Notes: generated by a model from the letters alone, not told the origin. A stretch of DNA of 12,604 bases from an uncultured Ruminococcus sp. (GCA_902783705.1 CACZSA010000212.1:1-12604); one strand, 5' to 3'; positions 1-7,108 are shown, counted from the first letter of the stretch. Numbers and translations are program-made.

Positions 1-933
1 CAGGAGCCATTTCTCCGTTTTGCCCTCGATCTCCACGTCGACCTTCACCGTGCAGGCGTTGATCTCCTCGGATTCGTCGAGCTTCGGGAGGCGTCCGTCC
101 GCCTTGAGCGCGCGGCAGGCCATCGTCGCGAGGTCCATGAGATTCACGGGCTTCGAGCCGCGTCCGATCCGCTCGCGCGTCGCGATGTACCGCTTGTACG
201 CCCGCTCGAGAAGCGGATCCTCAAAGGTCGCTTTATCGATCGTCGTGAGGAACGTCGTGTGCCGGCAGTGGTCGGACCAGTAGGTGTCGATCATGCGGAT
301 CTCGGTCAGGGTCGGATCGCGGTCCTCGTCCCGGAAATAGGAGCGCGTGAAGGCGAGGTCGTCCCGGTCCATGGCGAGGCCCCATTTCGCGATGAAGGCG
401 TCGAGGTCGGCGTCGGTCATCGAGCGGAAGCCATCGAGGATCGCCACGTCCGCGGGCACGTCGTACTGCTGCGCGAGCGTTTCGCGGGCGGCGAGAGAGG
501 CTTCCCGCGCCTCCACGGGGTTGATGACGTACTTCTTCACCGCCGCGAGATCCTCGTGGGTGAGATTTCCCGTGAGGATGTACACCTTCGCCGAGAGGAC
601 CGTCGGACGCACGCCCTGCGAGAGGATCTGGATGCACTGCGCCGCAGAATCCGCGCGCTGATCGTACTGACCGGGGAGATATTCGACCGCAAAGACGAAG
701 GCCCCGGCGGGAATGTCGAGCGCGTCGTAGGTCACGTCCACCTGCGGCTCCGAGAAGACCGTGTTCTTCGCGTAGTCGAAGAGCCCGGCGTCCAGCCCCT
801 CCGCGTCGTAGCGGTTGAGGATCCGGACGGATTCGAGCCCCGCGAGGCCGAGGAAGGACGTGAGATCGTTCTTTAAGGCGTCCGCTTCGACCGTCAGTCC
901 CGGACGCTTTTCCACATAGACTCTGTAAACCAT
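1..933 (-). CDS. purL: Phosphoribosylformylglycinamidine synthase, large form, N-terminal part (PurL)
   Basis: FGAM synthase converts FGAR, glutamine and ATP to FGAM, the fourth step of purine synthesis. Only the first 311 codons are here; the frame is open to the left edge, and the full protein of this type is usually about 1,250 residues. It begins MVYRVYVEKRPG, then shows the PurS-like N-terminal domain (about 1-150) and the linker domain with the hallmark DTYWSDHCRHTTF (about 216-228). The last visible residues, VEIEGKTEKWLL, lie just before where the family has its FKNETHNHPTE nucleotide-binding motif. The start is set by AAAGGAG at 939-945 and by a TAAATG junction with purD, so the two are tightly coupled. 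The glutaminase and PurL catalytic halves should follow beyond the window. This frame is easily missed because it has no stop inside the window. Confidence 0.95.
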   Translation of the reverse strand, partial: MVYRVYVEKRPGLTVEADALKNDLTSFLGLAGLESVRILNRYDAEGLDAGLFDYAKNTVFSEPQVDVTYDALDIPAGAFVFAVEYLPGQYDQRADSAAQCIQILSQGVRPTVLSAKVYILTGNLTHEDLAAVKKYVINPVEAREASLAARETLAQQYDVPADVAILDGFRSMTDADLDAFIAKWGLAMDRDDLAFTRSYFRDEDRDPTLTEIRMIDTYWSDHCRHTTFLTTIDKATFEDPLLERAYKRYIATRERIGRGSKPVNLMDLATMACRALKADGRLPKLDESEEINACTVKVDVEIEGKTEKWLL

Positions 934-2205
934 TTATTCTCCTTTGCACGCGAGCGCGCGCGCGCCGATGTCGTGACGCATGGTCTTGTTCTCAAACTGC
1001 ACGTCTTCTGCCGCCTCGTAAGCGTTCCGGACAGCCTCCTTCAGCGTCGGAGCCGTCGCCGTGACGCCGAGGACCCGACCGCCGCCCGTGACCATCACGC
1101 CGTCCGCCCATTTCGCGCCCGCGACGAAGATCTCCGCATCGTGCTTCGGGTGCTCGGGGAGCGTGAGGGGGAAGCCCGTCGCGTACTTCTTCGGATACCC
1201 CGCGGAGGCGAGGATCACGCAGCAGGCCGAGGCGTCCTTCCAGCGGATGTCGAGCGAGGAGAGCGTGCCCGCCGCCGTCGCCTTCATCACCGTGAAGAGG
1301 TCCGTGTCGAGCAGGGGCAGGACCACCTGCGTCTCGGGATCGCCGAAGCGGCAGTTGTATTCGATGACCTTCGGGCCGTCCTTCGTGATCATCAGCCCGA
1401 AGTAGAGGCAGCCCCGGAACGTGCGTCCCTCGGCGTTCATCGCCCGGATCGTCGGGAGGAAGATCTCCTGCATGCACCGCTCGGCGACCGCGGGTGTGTA
1501 GTACGGATTCGGCGCGACGGTGCCCATGCCGCCCGTGTTGAGGCCGGTGTCGCCGTCGCCCGCGCGCTTGTGGTCCATCGAGGAGATCATCGGGACGACT
1601 GTTTTGCCGTCGGTGAAGGAGAGGACGGAGACCTCCGGGCCTTCGAGGAATTCCTCGATCACCACGCGGCGTCCGCTGTCCCCGAAAACGCGGTCCTCCA
1701 TGATCTCGGAGAGCGCGGCGTCGGCTTCTTCGAGCGTCTGGCAGATCAGCACGCCCTTGCCGAGCGCGAGGCCGTCCGCCTTCACGACGATCGGCGGGGT
1801 GAGTGTCCGGCAGTACGAACGCGCCTCGGCGGCGGAATCGAAGACCTCGTATTTCGCCGTCGGGATGCCGTATTTCTTCATGAGATTCTTCGAGAAGACC
1901 TTCGAGCCCTCGATGATCGCGGCATTCGCGCGGGGACCGAAGCAGGGAATGCCCAGCGCTTCGAGCGCGTCGACGCAGCCGAGGACGAGCGGATCGTCCG
2001 GGGCCACCACCGCGAAGCCGATGTCGTGATTCTTCGCAAAATCGACGATGGCCGGGATGTCCTTCGCGCCGACGGGGACGCATTCCGCCTCCCGCATCCC
2101 GGCGTTTCCGGGCAGGGCGTAAATTTTCGTGATTTCCGGACTTTCGGCGAGCTTTTTGATGATCGCGTGCTCCCGACCGCCCGAACCGATGACGATGATG
2201 TTCAT
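934..2205 (-). CDS. purD: Phosphoribosylamine-glycine ligase (GAR synthetase, PurD)
   Basis: GAR synthetase joins phosphoribosylamine and glycine using ATP, the second step of purine synthesis; it is cytoplasmic. The protein has 423 residues, the normal family length. Visible motifs are the N-terminal GSGGREHAI (7-15), the ATP-grasp segment VVKADGLALGKGV (about 140-152), DHKRAGDGDTGLNTGGMG (211-228) and the signature RFGDPETQ (286-293). The family's VGPE-PL loop reads VAPDDPL (67-73), a change I associate with clostridial PurD. The start is ATG at 2205 with AAGGA at 2213-2217. The stop abuts the purL start. Upstream is a 205-bp gap from purH, the longest gap inside the operon. Confidence 0.97.
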   Translation of the reverse strand: MNIIVIGSGGREHAIIKKLAESPEITKIYALPGNAGMREAECVPVGAKDIPAIVDFAKNHDIGFAVVAPDDPLVLGCVDALEALGIPCFGPRANAAIIEGSKVFSKNLMKKYGIPTAKYEVFDSAAEARSYCRTLTPPIVVKADGLALGKGVLICQTLEEADAALSEIMEDRVFGDSGRRVVIEEFLEGPEVSVLSFTDGKTVVPMISSMDHKRAGDGDTGLNTGGMGTVAPNPYYTPAVAERCMQEIFLPTIRAMNAEGRTFRGCLYFGLMITKDGPKVIEYNCRFGDPETQVVLPLLDTDLFTVMKATAAGTLSSLDIRWKDASACCVILASAGYPKKYATGFPLTLPEHPKHDAEIFVAGAKWADGVMVTGGGRVLGVTATAPTLKEAVRNAYEAAEDVQFENKTMRHDIGARALACKGE

Positions 2206-2228
2206 GGCGTGATCCTTATGCGATAAAA

Positions 2229-2267
2229 GAATTGTGAATTAAGAATGAAGAATTAAGAATGAAGAAT
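2229..2267 (+). repeat. Short AATTAAGAATGAAGAA-type repeat, copy 1
   Basis: Two adjoining AATTAAGAATGAAGAA units preceded by GAATTGTG, between purH and purD. The plus-strand orientation is opposite to the flanking genes. Confidence 0.8.
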
Positions 2268-2360
2268 ACTTGGGGGAGCAAGAGCTTGGGCCAGGTCAAA
2301 CACATACAGCTATTTCTATTGTTGCAGCGTGTACCTGTCCCCATGTAAAGTTTCTTGCCA

Positions 2361-2380
2361 GGCTTCTTTTCAAAGAAGCC
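2361..2380. repeat. Perfect hairpin in the purH-purD spacer
   Basis: GGCTTCTTT at 2361-2369 is the reverse complement of AAAGAAGCC at 2372-2380, separated by only two bases; as RNA this would form about 8 base pairs with a 4-base loop. There is no run of U after it in either direction. Its role is unknown; mRNA stabilisation or a repeat remnant are both possible. Confidence 0.55.
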
Positions 2381-2410
2381 GCGTACCCCCGGCTCCCCCC
2401 CGTACCCCTC

Positions 2411-3595
2411 TTAATGGTGGAACAGGCGCATGCCGGTGAAGGCCATGGCGATGCCGTACTTGTCGCAGGTTTCGATGACCTGATCGTCGCGGATGGATCC
2501 GCCGGGCTCCGCGATATAGGAGACGCCGGAGCGGCGCGCGCGCTCGATGTTGTCGCCGAAGGGGAAGAACGCGTCGGAGGCGAGGGAGACGCCCGTGATG
2601 CCGTCGAGGTAGGCGCGCTTCTCGGCCTTCGTCAGCTCTTCCGGACGGGTCGTGAAGTACTGCTGCCACACGTCGTCGCCGAGGACGTCCTCGCTCTGAT
2701 CGGAGATGTACACGTCGATCACGTTGTCGCGGTCCGGACGTCCGAGCGTCGGCAGGAAGGGCAGGCCGAGGACCTTCGGATGGCGGCGCAGATGCCAGAT
2801 GTCCGCCTTGTTCCCGGCAAGCCGCGTGCAGTGGATTCTCGACTGCTGACCCGCGCCGACGCCGATCGCCTGACCGTCCACCGCGAAGCACACGCTGTTC
2901 GACTGCGTGTATTTCAGCGTGATGAGCGCGACCACGAGATCCCGCTTCGCCGCGTCGGAGAGCTCCTTGTTCGCCGTCACGACGTTCGTGAGCACATCCG
3001 CGGAGATCTTGTAATTGTTGTGCCCCTGCTCGAAGGTGATGCCGAAGACCTCCTTCGTCTCCTGCTCGGCCGGGACGTAGGCGGGATCGATCTTCACGAT
3101 GTTGTACGCGCCCTTCTTCTTCGATTTCAGGATCTCGAGGGCTTCGGGCTCGTAGCCGGGCGCGATGATGCCGTCGGAGACCTCGCGCTTGATGAGCTTC
3201 GCGGTCACCACGTCGCATACGTCGGAGAGCGCGATCCAGTCGCCGAAGGAGGACATGCGGTCCGTCCCGCGGGCTCTCGCATACGCGCAGGCGAGCGGGC
3301 TGTCGTCGAGCCCTTCGATGTCGTCGACGAAGCACATCTTCTTCAGATCGTCGTCGAGCTTGAAGCCGAGGGCCGCGGAGGTCGGGGAAACGTGCTTGAA
3401 GGAGGTCGCGCAGACGATGCCCGTCGCTTCCTTCAGCTCCTTCACGAGCTGCCAGGAGTTGAACGCGTCGAGGAAGTTGATGTAGCCCGGGCGTCCGTTG
3501 AGGATCTCGATCGGGAGCTCGCTCCCGTCACGCATGTAAATCTTCGCGGGCTTCTGGTTCGGGTTGCAGCCGTATTTCAGTTCAAATTCTTTCAT
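2411..3595 (-). CDS. purH: Stand-alone AICAR transformylase (PurH C-terminal-domain type)
   Basis: It transfers a formyl group from 10-formyl-tetrahydrofolate to AICAR (ZMP) to give FAICAR, the ninth step of purine synthesis. The 394-residue protein is only the transformylase half of the usual bifunctional PurH: it begins MKEFELKYGCNPNQKPAK, the point where this domain normally starts, with no MGS-like cyclohydrolase domain before it. Visible motifs are TSFKHVSPTSAA with the catalytic Lys67-His68 pair, QSNSVCFA (231-238), GQQSRIHC (249-256), SDAFFPFGDNI (340-350), and the C-terminal EPGGSIRDDQVI...MRLFHH. AAGGAGAG sits just upstream of the ATG. The missing cyclohydrolase activity is supplied by the PurO-like gene 26 bp upstream. 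Its substrate is the ligand of the riboswitch at the head of the operon. Gene symbol use varies for the stand-alone form. Confidence 0.95.
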   Translation of the reverse strand: MKEFELKYGCNPNQKPAKIYMRDGSELPIEILNGRPGYINFLDAFNSWQLVKELKEATGIVCATSFKHVSPTSAALGFKLDDDLKKMCFVDDIEGLDDSPLACAYARARGTDRMSSFGDWIALSDVCDVVTAKLIKREVSDGIIAPGYEPEALEILKSKKKGAYNIVKIDPAYVPAEQETKEVFGITFEQGHNNYKISADVLTNVVTANKELSDAAKRDLVVALITLKYTQSNSVCFAVDGQAIGVGAGQQSRIHCTRLAGNKADIWHLRRHPKVLGLPFLPTLGRPDRDNVIDVYISDQSEDVLGDDVWQQYFTTRPEELTKAEKRAYLDGITGVSLASDAFFPFGDNIERARRSGVSYIAEPGGSIRDDQVIETCDKYGIAMAFTGMRLFHH

Positions 3596-3621
3596 GTCAA
3601 ACTCTCCTTGTTCTTTTTCCC

Positions 3622-4344
3622 TTATTTCGCGTGCTTGTTGATGAGCCGGTCCTCGTATTTGCCGGTCTCGAGGTCGGTGAGGCGGACGTAGAGGGAGATC
3701 TTGTTGTTCGCGTCGAGATTGTTCCAGACGGTGTCCGTGAGCTCGTCGATCGTGCCCGGGATCACCACGCGCTCCGGTTCACCCTGGAAGGTCGGGATCG
3801 GATTACCGTCCGTGACGTAGGTGTGCAGGAAGTGACCGAGGCCCGCCTTGCCTGGATAGGCGAAGGTATAGCGCGCGCAGTCCGTGCCCTCCGCGTCGAT
3901 CGATTTCAGAATGTTCATCTTGTAGGCGTAGCGGTCGCGGCCGAGATAGAGGATGCCGGAGATGCGGGGCGTCCAGTTCGGTCCGTCGGGCTCGAAGCAG
4001 CGGGTGTCGAGCGCGGCCTCGAAGGTCGAGCCGTTCATCACATAGTCGCGGATCGTGTCGGTCTGGTCGCCGTTGGTGACGATCTGGATCCTGCCGAGAT
4101 CGCGCACGGGGTAGTAGATGATGAGGGACGGATCCTTCACCTTCGATTCGTCGAAGGGAAGCGTGCGGATGTCCGCGCCGTCGCGTGCGAAGATGCGGTT
4201 GCGGCTGTTTTCGCTGCGGCCCATGATGAAGTAGGCGAACGCCGCCTTTTTCGCGTCCGGGGTCATGCCGATGAGGATGCCGCGTCCCGGGTACGGATTG
4301 CCGGAGAGGAGGGAAGCGATGGAGGAGGGGGTGTAGATGTCCAT
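3622..4344 (-). CDS. purO: IMP cyclohydrolase, PurO-like
   Basis: It closes FAICAR to IMP, the last step of the pathway. The 240-residue protein resembles the IMP_cyclohyd (PurO) family first described in archaea, which is unrelated to the cyclohydrolase domain of PurH. Family-like segments are NPYPGRGI (16-23), YFIMGRSENSRNR (38-50), VTNGDQTDTI (89-98), EPDGPNWTPRISG (118-130) and GLGHFLHTYVTDGNPIPTF (168-186). It is somewhat longer than archaeal PurO (about 200 residues). The start is ATG at 4344 with AAAGGAG at 4351-4357. Its position directly before a transformylase lacking the cyclohydrolase domain supports the assignment independently of the motifs. Family membership is recognised from memory; the symbol is by analogy. 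Confidence 0.88.
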   Translation of the reverse strand: MDIYTPSSIASLLSGNPYPGRGILIGMTPDAKKAAFAYFIMGRSENSRNRIFARDGADIRTLPFDESKVKDPSLIIYYPVRDLGRIQIVTNGDQTDTIRDYVMNGSTFEAALDTRCFEPDGPNWTPRISGILYLGRDRYAYKMNILKSIDAEGTDCARYTFAYPGKAGLGHFLHTYVTDGNPIPTFQGEPERVVIPGTIDELTDTVWNNLDANNKISLYVRLTDLETGKYEDRLINKHAK

Positions 4345-4360
4345 GGAAAGCTCCTTTATC

Positions 4361-4391
4361 GAATTACGAATTATGAATTAAGAATGAAGAA
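4361..4391 (+). repeat. Short AATTAAGAATGAAGAA-type repeat, copy 2
   Basis: GAATTACGAATTATG followed by one AATTAAGAATGAAGAA unit, in the 147-bp purN-purO spacer. The rest of that spacer (4392-4491) shows no other recognised feature. Confidence 0.75.
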
Positions 4392-4491
4392 CAGCAGAAT
4401 GCGGCGGGAGCTGCACGCTGCCCCGTGCGTGGGGAGTGCGCTGCGCCGGAAGGGGGCGATCAAGTATGAACGGAAGAGCGGCTGTGCGCGG

Positions 4492-5094
4492 TCATTCTGC
4501 ATTCCCCAACCGCTCCGCGACGATCTCCGTCGCCCGGGGGAGGATCTCCCATTCGGCCTGCTCCATGACGCGGCGCTGGAGGATCTCCGGGGTGTCGCCG
4601 TCCTCGATGTACACGGCCTTCTGGAGAATGATCTTTCCGCCGTCGGGGACCGAGTTGACGTAGTGCACCGTCGCGCCCGTGACCTTCACGCCGTAGTCGA
4701 GCGCCGCCTCGTGCACTTTCAGTCCGTAGAAGCCCTTGCCGCAGAACGACGGGATGAGCGAGGGATGCACGTTGATGATCCGCCCGTCCCATTTGTCCGT
4801 GAACTCTGCCGAGAGGATCGAGAGGAAGCCCGCGAGCACGATCATGCCGATCCCGTATTCCGCGAGGGCCGCGTCGATCTTCTCTTCAAAATGCTCCGGA
4901 TCGTCCCGCCGGGAGACGACCACCGAGGGGATCCCGTGGTTCTTCGCCCGCTCCAGCGCGTAGACGCCGGGCTTCGAGGCGAGGACCAGCGCGATCTTGC
5001 CGTGCGGGATGCGTCCCGCTTCCGCCGCGCCGAGGATCGCTTCGAGATTGGTGCCGCCGCCGGAGACGAACACCGCAATGTTGACCTGCTTCAT
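4492..5094 (-). CDS. purN: Phosphoribosylglycinamide formyltransferase (GAR transformylase, PurN)
   Basis: It formylates GAR from 10-formyl-tetrahydrofolate, the third step of the pathway. The 200-residue length is normal. It starts MKQVNIAVFVSGGGTN, with SGGGTN (11-16) in the phosphate-binding loop. The catalytic Asn108-x-His110 lies in IINVHPSLIPSF (106-117), and the catalytic Asp is expected at 151 (PDGGKIILQ). The sequence CGKGFYG after PSF replaces the FPGAHA-like loop of enterobacterial PurN and is typical of clostridial members. An in-frame ATG further upstream would start inside purM; ATG at 5094 fits the family and has a GAGGTG-like site overlapping the purM stop. purM ends only 10 bp upstream, so the two are probably translationally coupled. 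Confidence 0.95.
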   Translation of the reverse strand: MKQVNIAVFVSGGGTNLEAILGAAEAGRIPHGKIALVLASKPGVYALERAKNHGIPSVVVSRRDDPEHFEEKIDAALAEYGIGMIVLAGFLSILSAEFTDKWDGRIINVHPSLIPSFCGKGFYGLKVHEAALDYGVKVTGATVHYVNSVPDGGKIILQKAVYIEDGDTPEILQRRVMEQAEWEILPRATEIVAERLGNAE

Positions 5095-5104
5095 CCGGGT
5101 CACC

Positions 5105-6172
5105 TCACGCGAAGAGCACGCCGTCATCGCCGGGGACGACCTCGCCGATCGGATACGCGTCCTCGCCGTTTGCACGGAGGATCTCGATGGCGCGGGCGCA
5201 GTCCTCTTTCGCCACGATGACGGACATGCCGACGCCCATGTTGTAGGTGTTGAACATGTCGTGCTCGGAGATGCCGCCCGTCTTCGCGATCAGCTCGAAG
5301 ATCGGGAGGACACGCACGGCGGCGCGGTCGATCTTCGCCGAGCATCCGTCCGGGAGGGAGCGCGGGATGTTCTCGTAGAACCCGCCGCCCGTGATGTGGG
5401 ACACGCCGTGGACGTTCACCTGCTCCATCAACGCGAGCATCGGCTTGACGTAGATCCGCGTCGGGGTGAGGAGCACCTCGCCGAGGGATTTTCCGCCGAG
5501 CTCCGCGACGGGAGCCTGGAGATCGGCGCGCCCGGTGTCGATCCCGAAGACCTTGCGCACGAGGGAGAAGCCGTTCGAGTGGACGCCGGAGGAGGGCAGC
5601 GCGATGATCGCGTCGCCGGGCTTCACGTTCGCCTTGTCGAGGACGCGGTCGCGGTCGACGAGCCCGCAGGCATATCCCGCGAGGTCGTATTCCTCCTCGG
5701 GCATCAGGCCGGGATGCTCCGCCGTCTCGCCGCCGACGAGGGCGCATGCGCTCTGGACGCAGCCCTCCGCGACGCCCGCGACGATCGAGGCGATCTTCTC
5801 GGGGATATTTCTTCCGCAGGCGATGTAGTCGAGGAAGACGAGGGGCCGCGCGCCGCAGCAGATGATGTCGTTGACGCACATCGCGACGCAGTCGATGCCG
5901 ACGGTGTCGTGCTTGTCCATGAGGAAGGCGATCTGCAGCTTGGTGCCGACGCCGTCGGTGCCGGAGACGAGGAGGGGATGGCGGACGCCGTACTGCTCCA
6001 TCGCGAGACCGATATCGAAGATCCCGCCGAAGCCGCCGATCTTGTCGCAGACGCCGGGGACAACGGTCCGCGCGATGTGCTGCTTCATCAGCTCAACCGC
6101 GGCGTACCCCGCTGTGATATCCACGCCCGCGTTCTTGTATGCTTCGCTGTAGCTTTTCATAAGTTTTGGCAT
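5105..6172 (-). CDS. purM: Phosphoribosylformylglycinamidine cyclo-ligase (AIR synthetase, PurM)
   Basis: It closes FGAM to AIR with ATP, the fifth step. The 355-residue protein shows the AIR synthetase motifs: KNAGVDI near the start, IGGFGG (45-50), SGTDGVGTK (70-78), VNDI (100-103), GGETAEHPG (147-155) and SSGVHSNGFSLVRK further on. Two starts are possible: ATG at 6172, which lies very close to an AAAGGA sequence, and ATG at 6160 (MKSYSEAYKNAG), which lies about 14 bases from it. The longer form is given, but the protein would be complete from either. It follows purE by 65 bp and precedes purN by 10 bp. Confidence 0.96.
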   Translation of the reverse strand: MPKLMKSYSEAYKNAGVDITAGYAAVELMKQHIARTVVPGVCDKIGGFGGIFDIGLAMEQYGVRHPLLVSGTDGVGTKLQIAFLMDKHDTVGIDCVAMCVNDIICCGARPLVFLDYIACGRNIPEKIASIVAGVAEGCVQSACALVGGETAEHPGLMPEEEYDLAGYACGLVDRDRVLDKANVKPGDAIIALPSSGVHSNGFSLVRKVFGIDTGRADLQAPVAELGGKSLGEVLLTPTRIYVKPMLALMEQVNVHGVSHITGGGFYENIPRSLPDGCSAKIDRAAVRVLPIFELIAKTGGISEHDMFNTYNMGVGMSVIVAKEDCARAIEILRANGEDAYPIGEVVPGDDGVLFA

Positions 6173-6182
6173 TATCCTTTCA

Positions 6183-6225
6183 GAATTGCGAATTCAGAAT
6201 GAAGTAATGGAGAATTCAGAATGAT
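6183..6225 (+). repeat. Short AATTAAGAATGAAGAA-type repeat, copy 3 (AATTCAGAATG variant)
   Basis: GAATTGCGAATTCAGAATGAAG and a second AATTCAGAATGATG unit in the purE-purM spacer, filling almost the whole gap. Confidence 0.7.
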
Positions 6226-6237
6226 GGGGCAGAGGCG

Positions 6238-6726
6238 TTACAGTTTTTCCTGCAAAGCCGCGTCTTTCGCGCGGACCTTTTCGGCACCCGCGAAACGCGC
6301 CGCTTCGACCGCTTCCGCAAGCGCTTCGTCCGAGAGCGCCAGAATCTCCACCGCGAGATGCGCCGCATTCGCCGCTCCGTTCATCGCCACGGTCGCCACC
6401 GGGATCCCCGTCGGCATCTGTACCGTCGAGAGCAGGGCGTCGAGCCCGTCGAGCATCCCGCCCTTCACGGGCACGCCGATCACCGGAAGCGTGGTCGCCG
6501 CGGCGCAGACCCCCGCCAGATGCGCAGCCATCCCGGCGCAGGCGATGATGACCCCGAACCCGTTCGCGCGGGCGGAGGACACGAATTCCCGGACCTCGTC
6601 GGGGGTGCGGTGCGCGCTCATGACATGCGCCTCAAAGGGGACGCCGAATTCGCGGAGCACGCCGAATGCCTTCTCCACCACCGGGAGGTCGCTGTCCGAG
6701 CCCATGATGACGGCTACTTTTTTCAT
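6238..6726 (-). CDS. purE: N5-carboxyaminoimidazole ribonucleotide mutase / AIR carboxylase (PurE)
   Basis: First gene of the operon; PurE carries out the carboxylation step that gives CAIR. The 162-residue protein begins MKKVAVIMGSDSD. It has the GSDSD phosphate loop (9-13), MSAHRTP (36-42) with the catalytic His39, GMAAHLAG (65-72, where Ala replaces the usual Pro) and VATVAMNGAANAA (110-122). A TTG start four codons upstream is possible, but the ATG at 6726 matches the family start. The ribosome binding site is weak (GGAG 13 bases upstream). No purK is visible here; whether it acts as class I (with PurK) or class II (direct CO2 use) cannot be decided from this window. Expression is probably set by the riboswitch and terminator just upstream. 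Confidence 0.95.
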   Translation of the reverse strand: MKKVAVIMGSDSDLPVVEKAFGVLREFGVPFEAHVMSAHRTPDEVREFVSSARANGFGVIIACAGMAAHLAGVCAAATTLPVIGVPVKGGMLDGLDALLSTVQMPTGIPVATVAMNGAANAAHLAVEILALSDEALAEAVEAARFAGAEKVRAKDAALQEKL

Positions 6727-6791
6727 ATTCCATCCCAATCTCCGCCGTCATGCGTGGCAGGGACGGACGGCGGCGCGTGCTCCTGCTGGTC

Positions 6792-6836
6792 AAAAAACGA
6801 AAAAGGGCATACGATTCCCCAGCGGAATCCATGCCC
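6792..6836 (-). terminator. Intrinsic terminator of the ZTP riboswitch (expression platform)
   Basis: On the minus strand, GGGCAU (6836-6831) pairs with AUGCCC (6810-6805), with an inner GAUUCC/GGAAUC stem around a short loop, followed by UUUUUCGUUUUUU (6804-6792). The 5' arm of the stem is the same GGGCA that ends the aptamer, so aptamer and terminator cannot both form. Ligand binding should prevent termination and let RNA polymerase enter purE. The terminator ends about 65 bases before the purE start. Confidence 0.93.
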
Positions 6837-6945
6837 AGACGGTCGGCTGCCCCAAGCGGGCTCCTTTCTGCTCCACGCGGTCCGTTCCGCTGGGACGCTC
6901 CGCCCGGAGGCCGAAGACCGATCCCGTTCCGTCAGTCACAGAAAG
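6832..6945 (-). ncRNA. ZTP/ZMP riboswitch aptamer (pfl motif)
   Basis: Read on the minus strand: P1 is CUUUCUG (6945-6939) pairing with CAGAAAG (6870-6864). It is followed by the conserved UGACUGACGGAAC block (6938-6926), and GUGGAGC (6876-6870) precedes the 3' half of P1. The 3' domain ends CCGUCUGGGCA (6842-6832), close to the family consensus CCGCCUGGGCA. GACGG (6933-6929) can pair with CCGUC (6842-6838), the family pseudoknot; relative to the consensus GGCG/CGCC, one base on each side has changed so that pairing is kept. GCCC (6861-6858) can pair with GGGC (6836-6833) to close the 3' domain. About 49 bases lie between the two conserved blocks of domain 1. The ligands, ZMP/ZTP, signal low 10-formyl-tetrahydrofolate, and genes for two enzymes using that cofactor (purN, purH) lie downstream. 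Confidence 0.92.
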
Positions 6946-6962
6946 TACGACTTTATGACTTT

Positions 6963-6991
6963 ATTATACCTGAAACCCGCCCCCGCGTCAA
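6963..6991 (-). promoter_or_regulatory. Sigma-A-type promoter of the purine operon
   Basis: On the minus strand, TTGACG (6991-6986) and TATAAT (6968-6963) are separated by exactly 17 bp. Transcription would start near 6955-6957, about ten bases before riboswitch stem P1, so the whole aptamer is transcribed. Confidence 0.85.
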
Positions 6992-7056
6992 GGAGCAGGA
7001 AGTAAAAAATAAGCCGGGATGGAGGATATTTTTTAGATAATCGGTTGGATGGGGAG

Positions 7057-7104
7057 GAATTGCGAATTCAGAATGATGAATTAAGAATGAAGAATGCAGA
7101 ATGA
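7057..7104 (+). repeat. Short AATTAAGAATGAAGAA-type repeat, copy 4
   Basis: GAATTGCGAATTCAGAATGATG, then AATTAAGAATGAAGAATG and CAGAATGAA, in the divergent intergenic region between the purine promoter and the replication-like gene. It shares the GAATTGCGAATTCAGAATGA opening with copy 3. Confidence 0.8.
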
Positions 7105-7108
7105 ACGC

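Larger units (their letters stand above)
2206..2410. other. Long intra-operon spacer between purH and purD with a hairpin and repeat sequence
   Basis: I find no credible gene here. The spacer holds, from left to right on the plus strand: the purD ribosome binding site, a copy of the short AATTAAGAATGAAGAA-type repeat (2229-2267), a segment containing GTACCTGTCCCC (about 2331-2342), a near-perfect hairpin (2361-2369 pairing with 2372-2380), and C-rich sequence up to the purH stop. The hairpin has no T-tract on either strand, so it does not look like a simple intrinsic terminator. It could stabilise or process the polycistronic RNA, or be part of a dispersed repeat. Confidence 0.5.

Noticed and set aside
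233..949. Long open frames opposite to or out of frame with purL, purD, purH, purM, lar-like and gnd genes
   Set aside because: They are Arg/Ala/Gly-rich shadow frames typical of GC-rich DNA, lack ribosome binding sites and family motifs, and overlap genes with clear motifs in the true frame.
934..2205. PurD VAPDDPL in place of VGPE-PL as a missing catalytic residue
   Set aside because: I recall this as a common clostridial variant; the other ATP-grasp motifs are intact.
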